Shown: positions 16,498-26,112, numbered from the stretch's first letter. The stretch: DNA of 64,000 nt from Nostoc spongiaeforme FACHB-130 (GCF_014698475.1 NZ_JACJTB010000025.1:25775-89774); one strand, 5' to 3'. Notes: generated by a model not told the origin, from the letters alone. Numbers and translations: made by a program.

Positions 16498-17262
16498 ATG
16501 GAATTAGCCAATAAAGTTGCTTTAGTGACTGGGGGTAGTTCTGGTATTGGTCGAGCCACGGCTAAACTGTTTGCTGCTGAGGGTGCTAAAGTAGCGATCG
16601 CAGATATTGATACTACTGGTGGTTTATCACTGCTGGAAGAAATCAAAAATAATGGTGGAGAAGCCACTTTTCACACCTGCGATGTGAGCGATGAAAGTCA
16701 GGTGCAGAATTGGATTGCAAGTGTTGTGAATCAATGGCAAAGCATAGATATTTTAGTTGCAAATGCGGGAATTTTAGCAATTGGTTCTTTGGAAAAAGCT
16801 TCCAACTTTGATTGGGATAAAGTCTTAGGAATCAATGTTAAAGGCTATGCTTTTTGTGCTAAATATGCCATCCCCCATATACGTCAGCGTGGTGGTGGTG
16901 CAATTGTCAACGTTGCATCCATAGCGGCTTTGATTGCCTTTCCCAATTTCGCATTGTATAACACTACCAAAGGTGCAGTTGTACAACTAACCCGCAGTCT
17001 GGCGCGTGATTTAGCAACGGAAAATATTCGAGTTAATTGTGTTTGTCCAGGTGTAATTAATACATTACAGGTACAACAATTTGCTGATTGGCAAGGTGTA
17101 ACAAAAGAAGAAGCAATTAATCAACTCGCGGCGACAATTCCTGTACAGAGGGTAGGACAACCAGAAGAAGTAGCTCAAGCTATTTTATTTCTTGCTTCTG
17201 ATAAAGCCTCATATATTACAGCAACATCCCTGGTGATAGATGGGGGTTATACGGTGCAGTAG
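16498..17262 (+). CDS. Classical SDR-family oxidoreductase
   Basis: The 254-residue protein has the Rossmann TGGSSGIG motif (residues 11-18), VADID after beta-2 (suggesting NAD preference), VANAG near 90 and the catalytic Ser-Tyr-Lys triad in NVASIAALIAFPNFALYNTTKGA. The C-terminal FLASDKASYITATSLVIDGGY is typical of classical SDRs such as glucose or 3-oxoacyl-type dehydrogenases. The substrate cannot be assigned. Confidence 0.9.
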   Translation: MELANKVALVTGGSSGIGRATAKLFAAEGAKVAIADIDTTGGLSLLEEIKNNGGEATFHTCDVSDESQVQNWIASVVNQWQSIDILVANAGILAIGSLEKASNFDWDKVLGINVKGYAFCAKYAIPHIRQRGGGAIVNVASIAALIAFPNFALYNTTKGAVVQLTRSLARDLATENIRVNCVCPGVINTLQVQQFADWQGVTKEEAINQLAATIPVQRVGQPEEVAQAILFLASDKASYITATSLVIDGGYTVQ

Positions 17263-17349
17263 TCATATCGTATCTGCTAAAGGACTTATCATAAAGACCG
17301 CAGGGGGCAGGGAGCAGGGAGCAGAGGGAAGAAGAGTTTGTCTTATCAC

Positions 17350-19185
17350 TCACCTGCTTTGATTTTGCAACTCATATCCCTCGGCGTTAACTGTTAATTT
17401 ACCTGATTTCCATCCTTGATAAATTGGACTTTTAACACCATCAGCACTTTGATAAACAGCAAAATGTTGTTGCCAATTATGTTGTTTGCCATTACGCCAA
17501 ACTTTGGGTAAATTTACACCTTGATATTGCAGTTTTACCTTGCCAACAACACCTTGATATTCCACTTTCCCCTGATCTATCTGCTGTAGATTTAAGCAAG
17601 ATTGAGAAATAACCGACTGTTGAAATTTCTCCCAACTACCGTGGGTTTCTAGTTCACCAACTTCGAGGGCAAAGCCTGTGAATTTTTTGCCATTACCTGT
17701 TGCAGTCAAAATTTGGTCATCAGGATATTGTTTTTGAATTTTTTGAGTTGCTGTTGCATTAATTCCTTCCACAACTAAATTAATTGGCGTTAATGCCAGC
17801 CATGTTTTTTCGTAATTAATAAAAGTTATGCCCTTGCTAGTTTCTACCAAGGCAGATTTAGGTAAAAAGAATTGAAATGGTGCTTTGGGTTGATGATTGA
17901 GCCAAATTACCAAATTACGATATTGAGCGATGTTTTCACCGCCAACGGAAGCAGTAGAGATTTTTGTCGGGTCTGTTCCTGTGGAAGCAATAAAATAATC
18001 TACCCCACGTTTGGAATTAAACGCCATCATTTTAAAACCGTTCCAGTCGCCGCCAGAACCTTGGGCTAATGTTCCTAATTGAAATGTCTGACCAAAATAA
18101 AGAGTTTCATAAAACTGTGGTGCAGTATCATTTCCCAGTTTCCAGTTTTCGTAAGTAGGTTTGGAATTAAGTAGTTCCACTGGTTTGGGAAATTGCTTTT
18201 TTGCTAAGGCCACAATTGCTGGTGGGGGACGGTAAGTGCTGGTAATGAGGTGTACTTCGTCTGGGGATGGGTTGGGATCTAAGATGGGAGAATCACCAAA
18301 ATATAGTCCTAATTCATGAGTTGCTAAGGCACACCAAACGCAGTTACCACCACTGTTGTCACGCTTTGAGGGGCCACCAAAACCACCCCGCCAATATTTC
18401 AGTGCGCCGGATGCAAAAAACCAATCAAGTGCAGACTTAGCCAGAGATTTGGCTTCTGGATCTTGAGCGAAATCATAGAGGTTGATATAGCCAGTAATGG
18501 TATGTCCCAGGTAGTTTTCTGAGTCCCATTCGCCTTGACCAATTTGGTAAAGAGTGCGGATATCGCGCCGAATACGTTCTTTATAAATTTTGCGTGTGGC
18601 TTCGTTACCTGTTTCTTGAGCAAATAAATAAACTGCTACATTCCGCATTCCTTTTAAATTATCAGTGTTGCGGCAGTCTACCCAAGTATTGCAGTTATCA
18701 GATGATTTCAACCAAAATTTGCGCGGCGTGCTGAACTTGCGTGTCAATGGGTCTTGTTTGGTCAAAATTGCCATTGCTTTTTTCATACGCTGACGATAAC
18801 TTGGGTCAAGATATTTGCCAAAGTAGAAGTATTTACGGACTTGACCTTTGAGAGTAAAGCTAGAGTAAAAATCAATACCCAAGGTATGTTGATGAAGCTG
18901 CGGATCAGCGTCTTCAGATTGTAAAAAAGCGATCGCCTTTTCTCGATTACCTGCTAAAAAGTCTATCATCGCCTTTGGATAAGACCTTTTTTCATTCTCA
19001 AAGGCAGTCGAACCGTATTTTTGACCAGCAAATTTAGCAATCGTTTGTTGAGAACGTTCTTTAAACTCAGCTTCCATCTGCGGTGTCCATTGCGGCTCAG
19101 ATTTAGGCTGGGTAGCGCCCAGACATAGCAAGCAGATGATAAAGGCTAAACCTGGATGTAACTTGTTCGGTGAAAGGCTGATCAT
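17350..19185 (-). CDS. Secreted protein of unknown function, possible toroid-fold lyase
   Basis: The 611-residue protein starts with a signal peptide (hydrophobic LAFIICLLCLGA at about residues 13-24). The central region (about 150-300) is rich in aromatic and Asn/Trp motifs such as WLKSSDNCNTWVDCRNTDN, GEWDSENYLGHTITGYINLYDFA and GGFGGPSKRDNSGGNCVW. It is followed by a beta-rich C-terminal part. The order of a helical, Trp/Tyr-rich domain before a beta domain recalls heparinase/alginate-lyase-like enzymes, but I cannot identify a catalytic His/Tyr pair with certainty. I treat it as a conserved exported protein, possibly acting on polysaccharide. Confidence 0.7.
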   Translation of the reverse strand: MISLSPNKLHPGLAFIICLLCLGATQPKSEPQWTPQMEAEFKERSQQTIAKFAGQKYGSTAFENEKRSYPKAMIDFLAGNREKAIAFLQSEDADPQLHQHTLGIDFYSSFTLKGQVRKYFYFGKYLDPSYRQRMKKAMAILTKQDPLTRKFSTPRKFWLKSSDNCNTWVDCRNTDNLKGMRNVAVYLFAQETGNEATRKIYKERIRRDIRTLYQIGQGEWDSENYLGHTITGYINLYDFAQDPEAKSLAKSALDWFFASGALKYWRGGFGGPSKRDNSGGNCVWCALATHELGLYFGDSPILDPNPSPDEVHLITSTYRPPPAIVALAKKQFPKPVELLNSKPTYENWKLGNDTAPQFYETLYFGQTFQLGTLAQGSGGDWNGFKMMAFNSKRGVDYFIASTGTDPTKISTASVGGENIAQYRNLVIWLNHQPKAPFQFFLPKSALVETSKGITFINYEKTWLALTPINLVVEGINATATQKIQKQYPDDQILTATGNGKKFTGFALEVGELETHGSWEKFQQSVISQSCLNLQQIDQGKVEYQGVVGKVKLQYQGVNLPKVWRNGKQHNWQQHFAVYQSADGVKSPIYQGWKSGKLTVNAEGYELQNQSR

Positions 19186-19763
19186 AAAGACTGCAAAGGG
19201 GCATGGTGCAGGGCTGGGGTAGAGGAGGAAAAAGAGTTTTATCTTTCTGCACAGATGTACCGAATCATAACTGATTAACCGAATAAGTAGGTGGACACAA
19301 TTATTTAGAGTTTGCTGAAAAAACGAAAAACCAGATAAATTAACGCCATTTAATTTGTCACTGTACAGTTTTTATAACAAAGTATTTCTTGATACAACAA
19401 ATTATCTCAATTAATTAAGATTTGCATCACATTTGGTTTACCAAGCCAAAACTCATTCAAAACTATCTGAAAATTTAGTCATTAGTGTTGACAAAATGAC
19501 TAGTTACAAGGCTTGTATAGTCAAGCGATCGCCTGTGATTTTGCTCAATCTAGAGATATAATTTTAAGTTTTGTTAAATTAGTAACCTTTAATACGCATC
19601 TTCCGAAACATGCAGTATAAATTAGCAGGGCGAGAAGTAAGTTAGACACAAAAGTTAAATCATTAATTTAAAACTTATAGCTTTCAGAAGTATGTTTGCT
19701 GTATCTAATTTGCTTTATCTGCCCCTTGTCTGAAATTAAGATATCTGTAGGAGACCCAAAAAA
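19186..19763. other. Intergenic region
   Basis: These 578 bp between divergently oriented genes are AT-rich and contain no gene, tRNA or strong hairpin that I can support. They presumably carry both promoters. Confidence 0.4.
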
Positions 19764-20207
19764 ATGCAAAGTATTGTTAAAAGAATTATTATACTTTCTA
19801 CTACAGCAGCGATCGCAGTTACATTTACAGGTTGCGGCGAAAGCAAAGTTGCTCAATGCAATAAAATTATCAAAGTTGCCAATCAAGCAGTAACCTTAAG
19901 TCAAGAATTTAGCAAAAATCCGCAACGAGAAAAAGGTTCTAAAGCATTAACAGAAGTTGCAGGTAAAATTGATAGTTTTGCTAATGAAATGAAAGCCTTA
20001 GAAATTAAAGATGAAAAATTACAAGGCTTTCAGGGGCGATTTATCAAGTTATATCAGGATACCAGCAAAGGTTTACGTGATACGGCTGCTGCTGTGGATA
20101 AAAAAAATCTCAAAGCCGCAAATGCTTCACTAGCATCTTTAAAAAAGAGTGGTAGTGAAGAAGGTGCAATAGTGAATGACATTAATAGCTACTGCTCTGG
20201 TAAGTAA
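19764..20207 (+). CDS. Small lipoprotein, helical
   Basis: The 147-residue protein has a lipoprotein signal with lipobox FTGC at about residues 22-25. The mature part is helical and rich in Lys and Ala (ADKKNLKAANASLASLKK-like heptads). A good ribosome binding site (GTAGGAGA) lies 8-10 bp before the ATG. It is probably anchored in the membrane facing the periplasm. No family is recognised. Confidence 0.75.
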   Translation: MQSIVKRIIILSTTAAIAVTFTGCGESKVAQCNKIIKVANQAVTLSQEFSKNPQREKGSKALTEVAGKIDSFANEMKALEIKDEKLQGFQGRFIKLYQDTSKGLRDTAAAVDKKNLKAANASLASLKKSGSEEGAIVNDINSYCSGK

Positions 20208-20369
20208 TATTTATTTCGTTCCATAAATAAGTTTAGGAACCAGTGTGTGGGCAATTTCTACGACTTGAGCAAACTTGGATAGGCTTGTGATGATTATTAT
20301 GCTTCTTTCTTTTGCCTTTTAACTTTTTACTTTTGACTTGTTCGGTTATTTGCCCTTGCACCTCTTGAT

Positions 20370-20699
20370 TTAATAAGCTCCTAAAAGGGGAATTACCTTT
20401 TTCTTTAAAAGCTCAATTAAGGCTGGTTCCATATATTCAAAATCATCTGGTATATCTAAACAGATGATTTTCTTATTTTTAAGAAAAGGTTGAAAGTTTT
20501 TGGTCAACTTGCGTTTATGAGACTGTTCCATCACAAAAATAATATCAGCCCATTCAATTGCTTCTGTGGAAACTGGAACTTCTGCATAATGATCTAATCC
20601 TGCTGAGTCAGTTTCTAGTCCTTCATATTCTGCAAACACTACCTCAGCCGTAGGACTCCGCAATCTATTTTGGCTACAGATAAATAATAGCTTTTTCAT
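20370..20699 (-). CDS. Low-molecular-weight phosphotyrosine phosphatase-like protein
   Basis: The 109-residue protein carries the P-loop CSQNRLRS (C-x5-R-S) near residues 8-15, as in low-molecular-weight phosphotyrosine phosphatases. A helix with ADIIFVMEQSHKRKL near 52 and LDIPDDFEYM near 80, which may supply the general-acid Asp, follow. It is shorter than canonical LMW-PTPs (about 150 residues) and matches the compact bacterial subgroup. ATG 20699 is used rather than the TTG one codon upstream. Confidence 0.8.
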   Translation of the reverse strand: MKKLLFICSQNRLRSPTAEVVFAEYEGLETDSAGLDHYAEVPVSTEAIEWADIIFVMEQSHKRKLTKNFQPFLKNKKIICLDIPDDFEYMEPALIELLKKKVIPLLGAY

Positions 20700-20975
20700 C
20701 AATCAATACTATCATATAGCAATCTTTTGATTTCTCAAGTACTGCTTGAGGCAAGGAATAGGGAGTAGATTGTTTGTAATTCATTCAGAACTGCTACATA
20801 ACGATCGCTAGACTTTTAAGACAGTCGCTACGGAACTGAATGAAGCAGAATATTTGATGAATGTGAGCCTCTACAAACAAAACCTGCTCTAATGGTTGAT
20901 AGACAGAAATACCCTCCCAGTGATAGGGTTGTCAGCTGCTCAAGCTAAACACTGTAATTCTCTAGGTAGTTTTGC

Positions 20976-21857
20976 ATGGTACTGGATATCTCTTCTTTGC
21001 CGTTGGCATTTCAATTTACTTCTCCAGGCCCGATTTTGGTGAAAATCGGCCCATTAACTATCCGTTGGTATGGCTTGTTGATTGCTACGGCGGTGTTAAT
21101 TGGTGTCAGCCTTTCTCAGTACTTGGCAAAACGCCGTAATGTGAATCCAGAATTGCTGAGTGATTTGTCAATTTGGCTGGTGCTGGGGGCAATTCCCGCC
21201 GCACGACTATATTATGTTTTGTTTGAATGGGCGGAATATGCCAAGCATCCCGAAAAAATCATCGCTATTTGGGAAGGTGGTATTGCCATTCACGGTGCAA
21301 TTATCGGTGGGACGATAGCAGCTTTAATTTTTGCCAAACTCAAGCGGGTTTCTTTTTGGCAATTAGCAGACTTGGTTGCACCTTCTCTAGTTTTAGGACA
21401 AGCAATCGGAAGATGGGGTAATTTCTTTAATTCTGAAGCTTTTGGTCGTCCTACTAATCTACCTTGGAAACTTTACATTCCATGCAGATTTGATCCAGCT
21501 AAAAACCTCTGTCTTGGTCGTCCTTTAGAATATCAAAGTTTTGAATACTTCCATCCCACTTTTTTGTATGAATCACTGTGGGATTTAATGGTGTTTGCCT
21601 TGCTGTTAAATTTATTTTTCCGCAGTGTCTCTGGCAAGATCAAGCTGAAAGTAGGCACGTTAATTATGGTTTACTTAACAGCCTACAGCACTGGTCGTTT
21701 TTGGATTGAAGGCTTACGCACAGATAGTTTATTGCTAGGAAATCTGAGAATTGCCCAAATTGTGAGTTTAACAGGTATTATCGCAGGTTTAGCAGGTTTG
21801 GCTTGGCTATATTTTCGGAAACGCCCGTTACCGGATGTGGTTGCTTCGAGTGATTAG
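20976..21857 (+). CDS. lgt: Prolipoprotein diacylglyceryl transferase
   Basis: The 293-residue integral membrane enzyme transfers diacylglycerol from phosphatidylglycerol to the lipobox Cys of prelipoproteins. Signatures are IRWYGLLIA near residue 28, [12 protein letters not shown] near 95 with the essential His, and the [13 protein letters not shown] motif near 148. [12 protein letters not shown] and [13 protein letters not shown] follow. It modifies lipoproteins such as the SNase, dioxygenase and macroglobulin lipoproteins encoded in this window. ATG 20976 gives the usual length. Confidence 0.95.
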   Translation: MVLDISSLPLAFQFTSPGPILVKIGPLTIRWYGLLIATAVLIGVSLSQYLAKRRNVNPELLSDLSIWLVLGAIPAARLYYVLFEWAEYAKHPEKIIAIWEGGIAIHGAIIGGTIAALIFAKLKRVSFWQLADLVAPSLVLGQAIGRWGNFFNSEAFGRPTNLPWKLYIPCRFDPAKNLCLGRPLEYQSFEYFHPTFLYESLWDLMVFALLLNLFFRSVSGKIKLKVGTLIMVYLTAYSTGRFWIEGLRTDSLLLGNLRIAQIVSLTGIIAGLAGLAWLYFRKRPLPDVVASSD

Positions 21858-22161
21858 GAGAGGGTTTAGGGGAGACAAGGGAGACAAGGGGGATGACTCA
21901 ATTTAAAACTCCTTATCCTCTCTGCGTCTCGGCGACTCGGCGTGAGAAAATTCATCCCGCAATTATGCAATGCCAATGATTAATAACCAAAAATAAAAAA
22001 TGCCCCAGATTTGACTCTAGGGCTTAACCAGGGTGCATCTACCATTCCATTCTTCTATAGCTAGAGGGTTAATCCGGAAGGATACTGAGAAAATGCCAAG
22101 AAATTTTTGAAAAAAGATTTTTATTACGGGTAAATACGGAAAAGTAATTGAAGTTTTTTGT
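21858..22161. other. Intergenic region between lgt and cobM
   Basis: It holds GGGAGACAAGG minisatellite-like repeats (21870-21893), a TCTCTGCGTCTCGGCG dispersed word, and a weak GCCCCAGA/TCTAGGGC hairpin (22002-22023). I looked for a cobalamin riboswitch before cobM and do not see its conserved core. Confidence 0.4.
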
Positions 22162-22938
22162 ATGGAAACTCAACTAAATTTAATCAAACCAGCAGTTTAT
22201 ATTGTGGGGGCAGGGACGGGAGACCCAGATTTATTAACGGTTAAGGCGCAAAAACTCCTTTCTAGGGCAGATGTAATTTTATTTGCTGATGCTTTAGTCC
22301 CGGAACAAATATTAAATTTGTGTCGCCCAGATGCGGAAATTATTCCAACTGCGGATAAGACTTTAGAAGAAATTGTATCGCTGATGGTGGAACGGGTGCG
22401 ATCGCAGCAAAAATCTCTTGTCCGTCTCCACTCTGGCGACCCCAGTCTTTACAGTGCTATTCACGAACAAATGCAAATGCTGGCTGAGGCTGATATCCCC
22501 TTTGAAGTCGTCCCAGGAATTAGCGCCTTTCAAGCCGCAGCCGCCAAACTCAAGGTAGAGTTAACAGTCCCCGGTTTAGTTCAAACTATCATCCTGACGC
22601 GCATTAGTGGACGTACGGAAGTCCCCACCAAAGAAGAGTTAGCCAGCCTCGCTACCCATCAAGCTAGTTTATGCCTATATTTAAGTGCGCGTCACGTCGA
22701 AAATGCCCAAGCCAAATTACTCGAACATTACCCCAGCGATACACCTGTGGCTATTTGCTTTCGACTAGGTTGGCCTGATGAAAAAATTCGTGTGGTTCCC
22801 CTTAACCAAATGGCGGAATGCACTAAAACAGAAAATCTGATTCGCACCACACTTTATGTAATTAGTCCGGCGCTAAAAGCCACAGACGGGCGATCGCACT
22901 TGTACAATCCTGAATATCATCATTTATTCCGTGCTTAA
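22162..22938 (+). CDS. cobM: Precorrin-4/cobalt-precorrin-4 C11-methyltransferase
   Basis: The 258-residue protein is a SAM-dependent tetrapyrrole methylase of the CobM/CbiF type, adding the C11 methyl group during corrin ring synthesis. Diagnostic segments are GAGTGDPDLLTVKAQKLL (residues 16-33), VILFADALVPEQIL (35-48), RLHSGDPSLYSAIHEQM near 92 and PGISAFQAAAAKLKVELTVPG near 120. It is a lone corrin gene here; the cobalt uptake genes are 29 kb away. Confidence 0.93.
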   Translation: METQLNLIKPAVYIVGAGTGDPDLLTVKAQKLLSRADVILFADALVPEQILNLCRPDAEIIPTADKTLEEIVSLMVERVRSQQKSLVRLHSGDPSLYSAIHEQMQMLAEADIPFEVVPGISAFQAAAAKLKVELTVPGLVQTIILTRISGRTEVPTKEELASLATHQASLCLYLSARHVENAQAKLLEHYPSDTPVAICFRLGWPDEKIRVVPLNQMAECTKTENLIRTTLYVISPALKATDGRSHLYNPEYHHLFRA

Positions 22939-22963
22939 CTCTGTCAGGACTTATGCACAAAGT

Positions 22964-23164
22964 TTAAGTATCTGATTTTTTTTGTTTGTCTAGTTTCTCT
23001 TGTATCGCTTCACGACAGAACTCTGGAGGGTCATCTTGTTGTGATAATTCCTCTTTCATACTTTTGGTGATACGGAGATTTAGACGTTCAGTTAATGGTT
23101 CTTCCCTGTCTGTCTTAAAACCATGATTTTTGATATCTGGATTACCGCGATTATCTTTAGACAC
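22964..23164 (-). CDS. Small RHH-like protein
   Basis: The 66-residue, highly charged protein starts at GTG 23164. A C-terminal segment LTERLNLRITKSMKEELS followed by PPEFCREAIQEKLDKQKK fits a ribbon-helix-helix (beta strand then two helices), as in CopG/Arc-type DNA-binding proteins. No toxin partner lies next to it. It may be an orphan regulator or plasmid-derived gene. Confidence 0.6.
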   Translation of the reverse strand: MSKDNRGNPDIKNHGFKTDREEPLTERLNLRITKSMKEELSQQDDPPEFCREAIQEKLDKQKKSDT

Positions 23165-23290
23165 TTTATATAACTTAATAAGTCTAGACTAATTGGTATG
23201 CACATTGAATAATAAGTAATTACTGGGTAACAAGTTTCTCAGGCTTACGTACCCAGCAATACCACTTTTAGAAAGAGGCATATCTATTTT

Positions 23291-23671
23291 ATGTTCACAA
23301 GGTCAGAATTAGGACTGTTGACGATTCCACAATTAAAGGTTTTGTGTCAAAGATACGGGTTAAAACCAACTGGAAATCCAGGTTATAAAGACCCTTACTT
23401 AACTACCCTGTTAGCATTCCCCACACTTGCATTAAACCAGTTAGAGGAAGGGAGAGGGTTAAAGCGTCCGAGTTTTGCTAGTTTTGAGAATATCGGCATT
23501 GCTTTAGATGAGATGAGTGAGTTGACGGTTGAACAGAAAGCACTCATCAAAATCACAATGGAGGGTAGAAAGATGGAATATCCCCAGAGATATGACCAGG
23601 AAAGATTACTTAATCTATGGAAAGTCAGAAATCATCTGTCAGAAGTCATTGATTTGCTAGGGCTGCAATAA
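23291..23671 (+). CDS. SAP-like domain protein
   Basis: The 126-residue protein begins with a helix-extended-helix that resembles a SAP/LEM-like nucleic-acid-binding motif (LTIPQLKVLCQRYGLKPTGN, about residues 11-30). A helical C-terminal domain of about 70 residues with WKVRNHLSEVIDLLGLQ at the end follows. It is probably a cytoplasmic DNA-binding protein. The family is not named to my knowledge. Confidence 0.65.
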   Translation: MFTRSELGLLTIPQLKVLCQRYGLKPTGNPGYKDPYLTTLLAFPTLALNQLEEGRGLKRPSFASFENIGIALDEMSELTVEQKALIKITMEGRKMEYPQRYDQERLLNLWKVRNHLSEVIDLLGLQ

Positions 23672-23860
23672 ACAAGCAGCTTAATTCTTTCTCAAGCACT
23701 CCTGAAAATGGTGTGCTTTTCTTTTATCTGTATGTGTTTCTGATGAATGTGAGTATTACTCCAATTAATCTTAGAGTAATAAACAAAAGTGGAGAAAAGC
23801 TCGAAGCAATTTCCTCATTTGTTTCCTCAAATTCTATCAAGGCTAAAAGCCCTGTAAAAA

Positions 23861-23947
23861 CGGAGAGGGAGGGATTCGAACCCTCGTTGAAGTTGCCCCC
23901 AAACAGCATTTCCAGTGCTGCGCCTTCAACCACTCGGCCACCTCTCC
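23861..23947 (-). tRNA. tRNA-Ser (GGA)
   Basis: Read on the minus strand, GGAGAGG and CCTCTCC form the acceptor stem, with the D-arm GGCCGAGTGG and T-arm GGTTCGAATCC intact. The anticodon loop is CTGGAAA with anticodon GGA. The long variable arm is typical of tRNA-Ser. The length is 87 nt with discriminator G and no encoded CCA. Confidence 0.95.
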
Positions 23948-24043
23948 AGGTGTCACAATTTTTTATTGTAATATAAACTTATAGAAAATGCAAATATCTA
24001 GCAAGACATTTTAGAGTAGAGAAAAGCCAAATTCAAAATCAAG

Positions 24044-24412
24044 ATGTCCCGTACATACAAAATTAAAATCCGCGATCGCGCCACTGGTAAAGAATACACT
24101 CTTCAAGTTCCAGATGACCGCTACATCCTACACTCTGCCGAACAACAAGGCGTGGAATTGCCTTTTTCTTGCCGTAATGGGGCTTGTACAGCTTGCGCTG
24201 TCAGGGTTTTGTCGGGAGAAATTGACCAACCAGAAGCGGTTGGCTTGTCGTTAGAGTTACGGCGACAAGGTTACGCCTTGCTGTGTGTGAGTTACGCCCG
24301 TTCCGACTTGGAAGTAGAAACACAAGACGAAGATGAAGTCTATGAACTCCAATTTGGGCGTTACTTTGCTAAAGGTAGAGTAAAAGCGGGTTTACCGTTA
24401 GACGAAGATTAA
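24044..24412 (+). CDS. Plant-type [2Fe-2S] ferredoxin with C-terminal extension (FdC2-like)
   Basis: The 122-residue protein has the plant-type ferredoxin cluster ligands C43, C48, C51 and C81 (CRNGACTAC then LLCVSYARSD). About 30 residues follow the usual end (EDEVYELQFGRYFAKG...), as in the FdC2 group conserved between cyanobacteria and plastids. FdC2 proteins have altered redox properties and are not the main photosynthetic electron carrier. The region around the ligands lacks the acidic C-terminal ETxxE-like end of PetF. It is a single gene followed by a minisatellite. Confidence 0.88.
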   Translation: MSRTYKIKIRDRATGKEYTLQVPDDRYILHSAEQQGVELPFSCRNGACTACAVRVLSGEIDQPEAVGLSLELRRQGYALLCVSYARSDLEVETQDEDEVYELQFGRYFAKGRVKAGLPLDED

Positions 24413-24416
24413 TATT

Positions 24417-24540
24417 GGGACAAGGGGATAAGGGGATAAGGGGACAAGAGGGATAAGGGGACAAGAGGGATAAGGGGACAAGAGGGATAAGGGGACAAGG
24501 GGGACAAGGTGGACAAGGGGGACAAGGTGGACAAGGTGGA
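24417..24540. repeat. GGGGACAAG/GGGATAAG minisatellite
   Basis: About a dozen tandem, degenerate copies of a purine-rich unit alternate GGGGACAAG, AGGGATAAG and GGTGGACAAG. It lies directly after the ferredoxin stop and before the SNase gene. Shorter copies occur at 21870, 35760 and 48577. Confidence 0.85.
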
Positions 24541-24631
24541 AACTATATTTCTTCTCCCTTGTCTACTCCTCTCCCTTGTCTCCCTATCTCCCCAACTCCC
24601 TCGTCTTCCCAAAGGGTGCAAAGGAGTCACA

Positions 24632-25195
24632 ATGCGAATCTCTACTATGATTTCAGGGCGTTTTAGATTTTGGACGCGAAAAATAGCGATATTAGCTTGC
24701 TTATTACTATTGGTAAGTTGTCAAGCCAAAAATCAGCCTACGGACAATCAAATATTGGTGAAAGTGGCGCGTGTAGTGAGTGGGCAAAGTTTAGAGGTGT
24801 TGGGTATGGGTGAACAACCTAATTTTGCTTCGCCAGTGCGCTTAATTGGCCTTGATGCGCCAGATTTGCGGCAAAATCCTTGGGGTGATGAAGCGAGACA
24901 AAGCTTAGAAAAGTTAATTGGTGGTGTAGAACAATCAATCAAGCTAGAGTTTGATATTGAAAATAAAGATAAACTGGGGCGGACATTAGCTTATGTCTGG
25001 AAAGATAACCAGTTATTAAATGAACAAATAGTCAAACAAGGATATGCGCTGTTTGTGGGGCGATCGCCTAATCACAAATATGACCAACGTCTAGAACGCG
25101 CCCAACAATGGGCAAGAATTATGGGAGAAGGAATTTGGAACCCAAAAAATCCTATGCGCCAAACTCCGGCTGAGTTCCGGTTTTTGAATCGATGA
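24632..25195 (+). CDS. Staphylococcal-nuclease-like lipoprotein
   Basis: The 187-residue protein has an N-terminal lipoprotein signal (ACLLLLVSCQAK) and an SNase/thermonuclease fold. VRLIGLDAPDLRQ holds the active-site Arg and Ca-binding Asp, WGDEARQSLEKLI the Glu and DKLGRTLAYVW the second Arg, so catalysis looks intact. It would cut nucleic acids in the periplasm or at the cell surface. ATG 24632 is chosen because AAAGGAG sits 6-12 bp upstream; the frame further 5' is translated minisatellite. A second member lies at 50959-51534. Confidence 0.88.
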   Translation: MRISTMISGRFRFWTRKIAILACLLLLVSCQAKNQPTDNQILVKVARVVSGQSLEVLGMGEQPNFASPVRLIGLDAPDLRQNPWGDEARQSLEKLIGGVEQSIKLEFDIENKDKLGRTLAYVWKDNQLLNEQIVKQGYALFVGRSPNHKYDQRLERAQQWARIMGEGIWNPKNPMRQTPAEFRFLNR

Positions 25196-25299
25196 ATTGA
25201 GGGATCAGCGATCGCGCCTTTGAATGTATGATTCAGTGTTGAGTCGTGAGTGCTGAGTGTGGGACTATTGACTCTTGACTATTGACAATTAACTCACCC

Positions 25300-26112
25300 A
25301 TGACTCAACTACAAATTTTTCTCGATATTGCTACCGAGGCGGCTTTAACAGCAGGTGCAGTTTTACAAGGTTATTTAGGCAAATTAGAAGATGCTGTAAC
25401 TGAAAAAGGTCGCCCCGGTGATTTGGTCACAGCTGCGGATAAAGCCTCCGAAGCAGTGGTGTTAGAAGTTCTCCAGCGTCATTTGCCGCAGCATTCTATT
25501 TTGGCAGAAGAATCAGGTAAGATTGGCAATCAAGATAATGAATTTTTATGGGCGATCGATCCCTTAGATGGTACGACAAACTATGCCCACCAATATCCTT
25601 TTTTTGCCGTTTCTATTGGGTTATTAATTAATGGTACGCCGCAAGTAGGCGTAATTTATGACCCACTGCATAATGAATTATTTCAGGCGGCGGTTGGTTT
25701 AGGTGCAACTCGTAACCGCCGCCCCATCAAGGTTTCCCAAACCAATGAATTACGTAAAAGCTTGTTAGTCACTGGCTTTGCTTACGATCGCCGCGAAACT
25801 CCAGATAATAATTATGCCGAATTTTGTCACTTGACTCACCTCACCCAAGGAGTTAGACGTAGCGGTTCAGCATCCATTGATTTAGCTTATGTCGCCTGTG
25901 GTCGTGTCGATGGTTATTGGGAACGAGGACTCTCACCTTGGGATATAGTTGCTGGCATCATTTTATTACAAGAAGCGGGCGGTAAAGTCACAGCTTATGA
26001 TGGTAGTCCTTTACAAATCAATTCAGGACGCATTCTCGCCACTAACGGTTACATTCATGAAATTCTCAGCCATGAATTAACACAAGTTCCACCTTTATCT
26101 TCTTGGAAATAA
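25300..26112 (+). CDS. Inositol monophosphatase family protein
   Basis: The 270-residue enzyme has the metal-dependent phosphatase motifs of the IMPase/SuhB family. LAEESG (metal-binding Glu) lies near residue 74, WAIDPLDGTTNYAHQYPFFA near 86, and WDIVAGIILLQEAGG near 215. It dephosphorylates inositol phosphate or related sugar phosphates. ATG 25300 is preferred over TTG 25282, which overlaps a TTGACTATTGAC dispersed word. It could also act on histidinol or fructose bisphosphates; motifs alone do not separate these. Confidence 0.9.
   Translation: MTQLQIFLDIATEAALTAGAVLQGYLGKLEDAVTEKGRPGDLVTAADKASEAVVLEVLQRHLPQHSILAEESGKIGNQDNEFLWAIDPLDGTTNYAHQYPFFAVSIGLLINGTPQVGVIYDPLHNELFQAAVGLGATRNRRPIKVSQTNELRKSLLVTGFAYDRRETPDNNYAEFCHLTHLTQGVRRSGSASIDLAYVACGRVDGYWERGLSPWDIVAGIILLQEAGGKVTAYDGSPLQINSGRILATNGYIHEILSHELTQVPPLSSWK

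Noticed and set aside
22000..22161. Possible cobalamin riboswitch before cobM
   Set aside because: The conserved core (AAGGGGGAA...GGCACTG...GTCAGGAT) is absent; only a weak hairpin is present.
23713..23976. 87-codon frame overlapping the tRNA region
   Set aside because: It reads through the tRNA-Ser gene; the tRNA explains the sequence.
24409..24630. Minus-strand frame with PLSTLSPLSP repeats
   Set aside because: It is a translation of the purine-rich minisatellite.
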